From contig SLMF01000687.1 in the NCBI GenBank assembly GCA_007133715.1, positions 1 to 5,333 on the forward strand: a stretch of DNA of 5,333 nucleotides. The letters are read 5' to 3'. This document shows, piece by piece, positions 1 through 5,333 of the stretch. The stretch's first letter is position 1; the number at the start of each line of letters is the position of its first letter. The translations under genes and the position numbers were made by a program. Source of the DNA: Planctomycetaceae bacterium. GTDB taxonomy: Bacteria > Planctomycetota > Planctomycetia > Pirellulales > Pirellulaceae. The notes beneath the pieces were generated by a model. The model did no database searches and was not told the DNA's origin. It worked only from the letters and a program-made list of their open reading frames with translations.

Positions 1-61
1 AACCGTTGCCACCAGCGCCTTGACGCTCCTCCCTCCCGCGGCGAACCGCTTCGTCCAACAA

Positions 62-93
62 ACTTTTCGCATCGGCTCCGCGATGCGAAAAGT
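62..93 (+). terminator. Perfect 13-bp hairpin, possible (bidirectional) terminator
   Basis: Positions 62-74 (acttttcgcatcg) and 81-93 (cgatgcgaaaagt) are perfect reverse complements around a 6-base loop (gctccg). On the plus strand the stem is followed by a T/C-rich run (cttgtttcttt), and on the minus strand by ttgttgg. This resembles a factor-independent terminator that could work in either direction, although neither T tract is strong. The genes it would serve are not clear. It lies about 190 bases beyond the stop of the minus-strand gene ending at 282, and anything ending from the left lies outside the window. It could instead be an operator-like palindrome. Confidence 0.45.
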
Positions 94-137
94 CTTGTTT
101 CTTTCCCTCCATGTTGCAGGACGTTTGACCGTGGAGG

Positions 138-263
138 CAAATGGGGACACCCAGCTATTCAGCTACTCCGACCACGGAAATCTGGCCCTACCCGTACATG
201 AGCCCTGCTGACAGGGGGTAGCTCCGTGCTTTTCGATCCGAAAAGCTGGGTGTCCCCATCTGG
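138..263 (+). repeat. 126-bp inverted-repeat-ended element, copy 1 (MITE/REP-like)
   Basis: This copy and the one at 3231-3356 are both 126 bp and align without gaps, with 10 mismatches by my count (about 92% identity). The ends carry perfect terminal inverted repeats, atggggacacccagct at 141-156 and its complement at 244-259. A second hairpin with an 8-bp stem and 3-base loop (228-246, gcttttcg/cgaaaagc) overlaps the right end. No transposase is encoded. The size, the terminal repeats and the lack of coding capacity suggest a non-autonomous mobile element or a REP/BIME-like unit. GTAG tetranucleotides occur inside, as they do in REPs mobilised by RAYT (TnpA-REP) transposases, but that link is speculative. 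The element begins 18 bases beyond the stop codon of the minus-strand gene ending at 282, so it would be transcribed as structured RNA at that mRNA's 3' end. Confidence 0.85.
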
Positions 264-274
264 ACCCATCTGGA
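255..274 (+). repeat. Two tandem copies of a 10-bp unit at the element's right edge
   Basis: The unit cccatctgga occurs at 255-264 and again at 265-274, so the outer edge of element copy 1 is duplicated in tandem. Copy 2 has a single equivalent (ccatctgg) at its right edge. This may be replication slippage or a trace of how the element inserted. It is too short to say which. Confidence 0.6.
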
Positions 275-281
275 CCCCGAG

Positions 282-2573
282 TCATCGCGAGACTCGCCGC
301 GATTGGCCCCCGGTTTCCGGCCGCAACGGGAAAACCGGTGCGGGGTCCTCGGGGTCGCATCCGTCCAGCCACAACCGGTCCTCCGCGGCGGAATACGAAA
401 CCGTCTTGATCGTCTCCCCCAACCTGACCGATAACCGGTCCCTCCCACACGCCGTCTGGCTCCACGTCACCTCGTCGCTGGGCTCGTGCCCCGCCGGCCA
501 GAATTCGACCAGCACAAATCGGCGATCGTCCGGCCCATAACGGCGCTCAATCCCCTCACGCAGATCCTCCAGACGCACGTCGACCCAGCGGCCCGGATAG
601 CGGTAACGAGCGTGGCGGCGAGTTTCCAAGAGGATGCGTTCGAAATTGTGGTCCCAGATCCGCATCTCAAGCTGCCCCAATCGGTAACGCTGGTCGCCCG
701 TCTGTATCCGCGTCGACGCATCGACGCGATCGGTTCCCCGCAGAAAAGGCAGACCGCGACCGGTCCCCAGACGGAACACGGCGGCCCGACCGCGAGCAAC
801 CTGCGGACCATCCGGGTACAACTGCAAATGGCCGACCATCCGGCGGTCCGTCATCAACCAGACTTGTTCCTGCAACCACGGCATGGCCCGACTGCGACCG
901 CCTCCAGCCTGCGGCTGCTGCATCTGCGCCTGGACCGCAAATGCGGCTGCCCGTGCTGTGATCCGCGTGTGACAACGGTCGTTCATCGTCAAATGCAGCG
1001 GCTGACCAGAATCTCCCGCCGGCAGGTACTCGAAAAACGCGACCTGCAACGCGCCGCTCAACGGATAGACGGTCCTCTGACTCGTGTCCGTGACCAGGCA
1101 ACCGACATAGGAGTACTTGCCGCGATCCTCGGCCAGATCTCGGCCCGTGGCAGTGAAACTCCACGCTCCAAAACGGCCACGCGGCCCCTCCAAATTGCGA
1201 TCGTACACCAGAAAGTTGTCCGGCAATTCCGCCACGGTCCGCTCTGGATCATAAAAACTGGCACCAATCGGTAACGGCTGCGTTCGCTCCAAACGGCCCT
1301 CGCCCAAACGGTCCAAAATATCGGCCGCCACCGCCTTGTTCATCGGCTCGTCCGCAATCGCGGACACCGCTTCCGGATACTCGGGCGTGACCGCGTCCCA
1401 ACGATGCTTCCAATAAGGCGAGGCCGAACCCGAGATCACTCCGCCCGCCTCCGTGCTCAACGGATAATAGGCTGCCGAATCGCGTATCGCTTGCCGGGCG
1501 TGCTCGTCGCCACTCAATTGCCAATAGCGAATCAGCCACTTCAACGTCACCCCGTGATAGGCCGGCTCCTCATTGCTCAGCCCCAGATAAGGCCAACCAC
1601 CGTCCGCGTACAGCAGCTCGCCCAGCCGCTGAACACGCGACCGCGCCCGGTCAAGATACGGCGGATGATCCAAAATCTTCCCCGCCAGATACATCTGATG
1701 GGCATAGACCGCGTCGATGTTCGGATACCAGTACGGACCGTGCGGGTTTCGCGGATTGCGACGTGAGAATTGAACAACCTGATACTCGGCGCCCGCTCGA
1801 ATCTGCTGCTCCCAACTCGCCCGTAACGCGGAAGGAAGCAGTCGGGGATGACTGGTGACCAGGAGCCAGTAGGCATCGCTGAGAATGGCAAACGTGAAAC
1901 GGGTCATGTTCTCGTCGCGGCGGTCCCGACCGGCATTGTAATCGCCGTCCCGCTGAAGATGCAGCAAGCGGTCCAGCTGGGCCAACACCGTTACCATTCG
2001 CTCTGCGTGCCGGAAGTAGGGGCTCTGGGGCGAGCAGACCGCCCAGACCTGCGGATACAAATCATAGGCCTGTCGGCGTATCTGCTGGGAAGTCAGCTGG
2101 TCGTAAACGACTTCCCCCAGCAGCTCGGTCCACGGGGTGAATTCCGTCACCGAACGAAGGTAGGCCTCCGCGTACGGGTTGGCTTCTCCATGCGGAAACC
2201 ACGGAACCGCAGAACTCGCGACCGCGTGGAAATCCTCGACCGGCTTCGACTCGACCTCGACCAACGCACGTTGCCATCGTGTGAGGGCGATGTCCGGCTC
2301 GCTCCGCCGCGTTGCATCCGCGACGGCTCGCTGCAGCCAGCGGACCAGTTCGGTGCGAATCGGTTCCGAATCCGCAGTTCGCCGATCTTCCTGGAGACCG
2401 CTTGCAAAGGAGGGATGCTCATCAGGTAAATCGAACCGCTGGTCGCCTGCAACCGCCGCAACCGCGGTTAGACTGGCCAGCACCCATCCAAAAAAAATGC
2501 CCCCTGCTCGTCGGGAGCGGGCTGGCGAAACGCGTACGGGCCTTGCTGATCCTGAAAATTTCACGCCGGGCAT
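282..2573 (-). CDS. Predicted exported polysaccharide-lyase-like alpha/alpha-toroid protein
   Basis: The product has 763 residues. The N-terminus looks like a signal peptide: a basic stretch (Arg20-Arg22), a hydrophobic core at about 24-41 (GIFFGWVLASLTAVAAVA) and an AVA-G cleavage site near residue 42, so the protein is probably exported. Residues of about 60-430 are helix-rich and aromatic-rich, with short motifs common in (alpha/alpha) toroid glycan-active enzymes: YWYPNID at 281-287, His292, YADGGWPY at 322-329, NEEPAYHG at 334-341 and SPYWKHRWD at 385-393. The Asn, Tyr and His residues there are plausible catalytic candidates. Residues of about 450-740 look beta-rich, as in the C-terminal sandwich of heparinase-, chondroitinase- and alginate-lyase-type enzymes. 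I cannot assign a PL family or substrate, and the enzyme class is inferred from overall architecture. The alginate lyase relic just upstream supports a glycan role. The ATG is preceded by a weak AGGGG, and a promoter candidate lies about 120 bases upstream. A slightly later start is possible because the n-region is long. Confidence 0.85.
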   Translation of the reverse strand: MPGVKFSGSARPVRVSPARSRRAGGIFFGWVLASLTAVAAVAGDQRFDLPDEHPSFASGLQEDRRTADSEPIRTELVRWLQRAVADATRRSEPDIALTRWQRALVEVESKPVEDFHAVASSAVPWFPHGEANPYAEAYLRSVTEFTPWTELLGEVVYDQLTSQQIRRQAYDLYPQVWAVCSPQSPYFRHAERMVTVLAQLDRLLHLQRDGDYNAGRDRRDENMTRFTFAILSDAYWLLVTSHPRLLPSALRASWEQQIRAGAEYQVVQFSRRNPRNPHGPYWYPNIDAVYAHQMYLAGKILDHPPYLDRARSRVQRLGELLYADGGWPYLGLSNEEPAYHGVTLKWLIRYWQLSGDEHARQAIRDSAAYYPLSTEAGGVISGSASPYWKHRWDAVTPEYPEAVSAIADEPMNKAVAADILDRLGEGRLERTQPLPIGASFYDPERTVAELPDNFLVYDRNLEGPRGRFGAWSFTATGRDLAEDRGKYSYVGCLVTDTSQRTVYPLSGALQVAFFEYLPAGDSGQPLHLTMNDRCHTRITARAAAFAVQAQMQQPQAGGGRSRAMPWLQEQVWLMTDRRMVGHLQLYPDGPQVARGRAAVFRLGTGRGLPFLRGTDRVDASTRIQTGDQRYRLGQLEMRIWDHNFERILLETRRHARYRYPGRWVDVRLEDLREGIERRYGPDDRRFVLVEFWPAGHEPSDEVTWSQTACGRDRLSVRLGETIKTVSYSAAEDRLWLDGCDPEDPAPVFPLRPETGGQSRRVSR

Positions 2574-2578
2574 AGCGG

Positions 2579-2583
2579 CCCCT
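2579..2583 (-). promoter_or_regulatory. Weak Shine-Dalgarno for the exported lyase-like gene
   Basis: On the minus strand, AGGGG sits 5 bases before the ATG at 2571-2573. It is a partial match with short spacing, so it supports this start only modestly. Confidence 0.35.
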
Positions 2584-2700
2584 GCGAATCCCTGAATAAA
2601 CCGATCTCAACCCGCCCTGACCTCGATTGTTCGACAAAACCCTGTTAAATGCGTACTGTGTAACAATTTGCGACCATTGCGTTCGTAAGCACTTCGCGTC

Positions 2701-2728
2701 ATTGTAACGCAAACATTGGGCGTATCAA
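2701..2728 (-). promoter_or_regulatory. Sigma70-type promoter for the exported lyase-like gene
   Basis: Read on the minus strand, there is a -35 box TTGATA (2723-2728, 5 of 6 consensus bases), a 16-base spacer and a -10 box TACAAT (2701-2706, 5 of 6). This is the best promoter match in the intergenic region and it points at the gene starting at 2573. Transcription would begin near 2694 and leave an untranslated leader of about 120 bases. I saw no clear operator or riboswitch in that leader. The promoter lies just past the recognisable end of the alginate lyase relic, so the downstream gene could be expressed independently of the dead one. Confidence 0.5.
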
Positions 2729-2791
2729 GGGCGCAAAGGCGTATTGATCCGAAGCTGTGTCCGGAGACGCCTCCCCCCGATCCGCTGCACC

Positions 2792-3213
2792 CCTGGCAAC
2801 CGCTCTGCAGGCCGTCCGAGCGTTTCCGTCGCACCAGGCCTCGGCGAGACGTTTTGCGGCTGCTCGGCGGCACAGGGTTGACCGCCTGGTAGACAAACGT
2901 CAGCATGTCCCGTGATTGTTGCGAGTCCACGCTTCGTCGCGACCATGCTGGCTCTCCAATAACCATTCCAAATGATCTTTGAACCAATCTTCCAGACCCC
3001 CCCGCTGGCACCCCCCCCGTCCAGGCGTCTGATCCGGCGAGCAAACCGACCGAATCGATCCGCGTGCGTGCCAGCTGGGCGGTGTCGATGATGCCGATCC
3101 CCCGGCCTTTGGTACGACCCGGAATCGCCTGACCCTAGTGCAGATGGGGATTCATCCGCGTGGCATCCTCCAAGAACCAGGTGCTTGCTCTGCGGGTTCA
3201 GGGGCACGTCCGG
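2792..3213 (-). pseudogene. Decayed alginate lyase family gene (PF05426-like), 5'-truncated
   Basis: Minus-strand frames carry, in order, pieces typical of the alginate lyase family. The first is WFLEDATRMNPHLH (3138-3179), then an in-frame TAG (3135-3137), then GQAIPGRTKGRGIGIIDT continuing to GLLAGSDAWT (about 3012-3134). The frame then shifts across two C tracts (C8 at 3011-3018, C7 at 2997-3003) into GLEDWFKDHLEWLLES through RNNHGTC (2903-2998), which ends at a TGA (2900-2902). A last possible piece, KRLA followed by CDG and VAR (about 2792-2854), resembles the family's 'KRIA...PDG...LAR' stretch. The WFL-D-ATRMNP, GRGIGIIDT and NNHGT motifs are recalled from family members in planctomycetes. 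The N-terminal half, including the usual signal peptide, is missing, and recognisable sequence stops just short of the repeat element at 3231. Intact enzymes of this family cleave alginate or related uronate polymers outside the cytoplasm. This copy cannot make such a protein. It is a relic rather than a sequencing artefact if the stops and frameshifts are all confirmed. Confidence 0.8.
2997..3018 (-). other. C7 and C8 homopolymer tracts at the relic's frameshift
   Basis: A run of 8 C (3011-3018) and a run of 7 C (2997-3003) are separated by 7 bases, exactly where the alginate lyase reading frame changes between SDAWT and GLEDWF. Slippage in these G/C tracts is the simplest cause of the frameshift. 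They are also places where sequencing errors would fall. Confidence 0.75.
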
Positions 3214-3230
3214 TGCCCTACCACGCGGTG

Positions 3231-3356
3231 CAAATGGGGACACCCAGCTTTGCAGCTGCTCCGACCACCGAAATCTGTCCCTACCCGTACACAAACACTG
3301 CTGACAGGGGGTAACTCCGTGCTTTTCGATCCGAAAAGCTGGGTGTCCCCATCTGG
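3231..3356 (+). repeat. 126-bp inverted-repeat-ended element, copy 2 (MITE/REP-like)
   Basis: This is the second copy of the element at 138-263, in the same orientation and of the same length. Its terminal inverted repeats are perfect over 18 bp: atggggacacccagcttt at 3234-3251 and its complement at 3335-3352. The internal hairpin gcttttcg/cgaaaagc (3321-3339) is also conserved. The longer perfect arms suggest that this copy is closer to the ancestral sequence than copy 1. It lies 39 bases beyond the stop codon of the minus-strand ATPase gene ending at 3396 and 17 bases from the broken end of the alginate lyase relic. It may therefore shape the 3' end of the ATPase mRNA and may have been involved in truncating the lyase gene. 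There is no open reading frame of its own worth calling. Confidence 0.87.
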
Positions 3357-3395
3357 CCCCTCGCGTCCACGCTGCGTACCACGTTGGCGAGAACA

Positions 3396-5321
3396 CTACC
3401 GCAAGGCAAGAAAGGCGTACGCTGGAACGGCAATCGTGTACTTGTCCAGTTTGCCGGACAAATCTTGGGTGATGACCAGGCCAAATGGCGCATTGTACTT
3501 GCTCTGGCCGCAGAAGGATTGGATGCCTGCCAAGTCGCCGCCTCCGGGCCGGCCTCGCCGGTATTTCACCTCGATCGGCAACCGGTGCAACCCCATGGTC
3601 ACGATGAAATCCACTTCCGGTTCGTTCTTTCGGGTAGGAAACCAGTTGACATTGAGACCGGGAATGCCTTTCAGGTAGTAGCCGACGATGCTCTCCATGA
3701 TGTGACCTGCGATCGTCGAAACCGTCTGATCGGCGCTAGCCAGCATTCGAGGCGCGATCGGGATTGTTTCCTGCAGCCAGCCGTCCCTGACGAAGTGGTC
3801 ACAAAGGCAAAGCTTGGGGGGATGCGACTGCCGCTTGGTTAGTGCTTCGAGCGGCGAGATTTCGTGCAGGAGCAGGGAATCCGCGAGGAAGCGGATGGCT
3901 CGCTGGACAGACTTGTCGGTCACTCCTGGGCCCAGGATCGCAGCGGCTTCCTCCCGAAGTCGCCCTGCGCGAACACCTTGGCCTGCATATCGGCAAACTT
4001 GCCGAAAGACCTCTCGCAAGACTTCCGCGTCTCGCTTGCGCGTCCCACCGCCAGCCCGCAAATCGTGGATCAGGGTGCGTTCGACGACGAACTGGGTGAT
4101 GTGGTCAGCCAGTTCGCCGCGTTCCATTCCTCCCTTGTGGCAGACGGGATAACCTCCCAGATCAGAGAACGCCTCGAAGGACTTTTGCAAAACCGCGCGG
4201 TGCTTTCGGGCGTGGCTGGTCAGATCCAGCCAGAAATCCGGTCTCGTCCACGGCTCCAGGTCTGCTGTACGATGAAACGGCGCAAGATCCCCGAATCTCC
4301 GCACTCCGGCAATTTCGCTGAGCCGAAGCGGGCCGAGTTCCAACATGGACATGCGGCCCGCAAGGCTGTCTTCGCCGCGGGCGATGCGCAACGCAGAACT
4401 GCCGGTGATCAGGGTCCGAGCCGCATAGTGATCCACCAGCGATTTCAACTGCGGTGCCCAATCCTTCAGGTTCTGCACCTCGTCAAAGAACAAGTAAACC
4501 GGTTCCCCGCGCTGCGCTAAGGCGTTGATCGAGTCCGTCGCCACATTGTCCTCGAACCAGCGGACCAGCACCTGGATGGGATGATCGAACGATCCGAGCA
4601 GGGGCGCCTCGTCAAACTGAACCCGGAAGATGCGAGCGGGATTGACCTGCCGGAGTCTGAGCAGTTCTTCGATGACTTGTTGCTGAATGGTCGTCTTGCC
4701 GACTTGTCGTGGACCGCGAATCGCGACGATCGGAGCGACGTTGGCTTCCAGGCGATGAACCACGTGGTCGAAGGCCCAACGTCGGAACACTTCGGTTGGC
4801 TTGGCCGCCTTTCCGCTCCACCATGGGTTCTGGATCTCCAGCCATTGCACAAGCTCCGGCTGCAAGCCCCCGAGAGGAGCCGATTCGAATAACGGTTTCG
4901 GCTTCCGAGAACGCTTCGCGACGCGGGAGAGCACCCGCCAGAACTCGCGCTTGTCAAGCTTCAACCCCGTCAAACGAGAGAACCGGCGGTGGAGTTCATC
5001 GAACTCGCTGGTGTACGGCAGTTGATCGCGGCTGCCGATGCCGTCGGGAAACAAACGCAGCAGTTCAAGTTGTTGCTCGGTGCTGAGTTTCGGGGCGGTC
5101 ACCCGTCGCGGGACTGACCTATCGCGTGCGAATCCACCCCTCTTTCCGACGCGAGTTAGCAACCCCCAAAATTCGCTGTCGCTGATTCTGCCGAACTGCC
5201 CTTCGTACCGTTCCTTCAGTTCCACAAACTCGCTGGTGTACGGCAGTTGATCGCGGCTGTGAACCGCATTCTTCAAAAGCTCGCGAACGAATCGCTTTTC
5301 ATCAGGTATCGGCTTGGACAT
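3396..5321 (-). CDS. AAA_14/DUF4143 family ATPase with duplicated N-terminal domain
   Basis: The product has 641 residues. Two copies of a roughly 40-residue unit open it (residues 22-61 and 97-137), each starting SRDQLPYTSEF and ending near EFW..L.RV.KR. A P-loop ATPase of the AAA_14 type follows: Walker A GPRQVGKTT at 203-211, Walker B VYLFFDEVQN at 275-284, a sensor-1-like LITGSSA at 304-310, and ELGPLRLSEI at 328-337, typical where such proteins pass into their C-terminal half. The DUF4143 region ends in a PD-(D/E)XK nuclease-like signature, PEVDFIV at 568-574 and IEVKY at 583-587 (Asp571, Glu584 and Lys586 as candidate metal/catalytic residues). Proteins of this family are widespread, often horizontally spread and of unknown function. 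They are presumed cytoplasmic, and no signal peptide or membrane segment is seen. The usual family member lacks this N-terminal extension. The start is the first Met in the frame and has no evident Shine-Dalgarno. The frame is open to the window edge 12 bases further up, so the true start could lie outside. Confidence 0.88.
   Translation of the reverse strand: MSKPIPDEKRFVRELLKNAVHSRDQLPYTSEFVELKERYEGQFGRISDSEFWGLLTRVGKRGGFARDRSVPRRVTAPKLSTEQQLELLRLFPDGIGSRDQLPYTSEFDELHRRFSRLTGLKLDKREFWRVLSRVAKRSRKPKPLFESAPLGGLQPELVQWLEIQNPWWSGKAAKPTEVFRRWAFDHVVHRLEANVAPIVAIRGPRQVGKTTIQQQVIEELLRLRQVNPARIFRVQFDEAPLLGSFDHPIQVLVRWFEDNVATDSINALAQRGEPVYLFFDEVQNLKDWAPQLKSLVDHYAARTLITGSSALRIARGEDSLAGRMSMLELGPLRLSEIAGVRRFGDLAPFHRTADLEPWTRPDFWLDLTSHARKHRAVLQKSFEAFSDLGGYPVCHKGGMERGELADHITQFVVERTLIHDLRAGGGTRKRDAEVLREVFRQVCRYAGQGVRAGRLREEAAAILGPGVTDKSVQRAIRFLADSLLLHEISPLEALTKRQSHPPKLCLCDHFVRDGWLQETIPIAPRMLASADQTVSTIAGHIMESIVGYYLKGIPGLNVNWFPTRKNEPEVDFIVTMGLHRLPIEVKYRRGRPGGGDLAGIQSFCGQSKYNAPFGLVITQDLSGKLDKYTIAVPAYAFLALR
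4911..5258 (-). repeat. Tandem duplicated domain inside the ATPase gene
   Basis: The two protein units (coding 5139-5258 and 4911-5033) share SRDQLPYTSEF, a following EL...R pattern, a glycine, then EFW, L.RV and KR. The DNA at 5002-5034 and 5227-5259 is identical over 33 bp, 225 bp (75 codons) apart. Beyond that block the copies have diverged to roughly half identical residues. The shape suggests a small helical, possibly DNA- or protein-binding, module present twice. I do not recognise a named family. Confidence 0.8.
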
Positions 5322-5333
5322 GGGAACAATGCG

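Noticed and set aside
20..211. Plus-strand 63-codon frame, and a mirror minus-strand Met frame starting at 72
   Set aside because: Both run through the perfect hairpin at 62-93 and the plus one into the repeat element. Neither has a good ribosome-binding site or recognisable protein features.
667..1164. Minus-strand 165-codon frame inside the lyase-like gene
   Set aside because: It is an alternative frame of the same strand with a low-complexity Arg/Ser/Gly composition and no recognisable domain.
486..1274. Long plus-strand open frame (262 codons) opposite the lyase-like gene
   Set aside because: It lies wholly antisense to a gene with a signal peptide and coherent domain layout. Its translation is Arg/Gln/Pro-rich without motifs, as expected from a GC-rich shadow frame.
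3138..3240. Near-match of 13 bases (gtgcagatgggga at 3138-3150, gtgcaaatgggga at 3228-3240), suggesting a third partial element end
   Set aside because: The left instance encodes the conserved NPHLH part of the alginate lyase motif and lacks the rest of the terminal repeat, so chance microhomology is the simpler explanation.
3321..3352. Right end of the repeat element as a conventional intrinsic terminator for the ATPase gene
   Set aside because: The hairpins are strong but no U-rich run follows them on the minus strand. A role in transcript ends is possible but cannot be called from sequence.
2725..3396. Minus-strand 223-codon open frame across element copy 2 and the relic
   Set aside because: Its translation is a run through the repeat element followed by an out-of-frame reading of the alginate lyase relic. 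The motif-bearing pieces lie in other frames.
1..5333. CRISPR array, tRNA, rRNA, integrase or transposase gene
   Set aside because: No regularly spaced short repeats, cloverleaf-like sequence, rRNA signature or recombinase motifs were seen on either strand.

Overview
The window reads as chromosomal DNA of a GC-rich bacterium. It is most likely a planctomycete of the Pirellulaceae/Rhodopirellula type. This placement is an inference from three things: secreted glycan-lyase-like proteins, a relic of a planctomycete-style alginate lyase, and a short 'GGGACACCCAGC' inverted-repeat element that I associate from memory with such genomes. No rRNA or marker gene is present to confirm it. Every protein gene I can support lies on the minus strand.

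Layout from left to right. Positions 1-137 hold no gene I can support, only a 13-bp-stem hairpin (62-93) that could act as a terminator. Positions 138-263 hold copy 1 of a 126-bp element with perfect terminal inverted repeats. Positions 282-2573 (minus) encode a 763-residue exported protein that looks like an alpha/alpha-toroid plus beta-sandwich polysaccharide lyase of unassigned family. A good sigma70-type promoter for it sits at 2701-2728. Positions about 2792-3213 (minus) hold the wreck of an alginate lyase family (PF05426-like) gene, with an internal stop, frameshifts and no N-terminal half. Positions 3231-3356 hold copy 2 of the 126-bp element in the same orientation. Positions 3396-5321 (minus) encode a 641-residue AAA_14/DUF4143 ATPase with two tandem copies of a small N-terminal domain that I cannot name. 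Its start is only 12 bases from the window edge.

The lyase-like gene and the alginate lyase relic together suggest an eroding glycan-degradation locus, in which one enzyme gene survives with its own promoter and its neighbour has decayed. The ATPase has no visible functional link to it. The two element copies each sit a few tens of bases downstream of a minus-strand stop codon. As direct repeats they bracket the intact lyase-like gene and the relic, so recombination between them could delete or duplicate that 3.1-kb unit. The most noteworthy signals are the relic, the paired elements, and the duplicated N-terminal domain of the ATPase, which contains a 33-bp stretch of perfect DNA identity.
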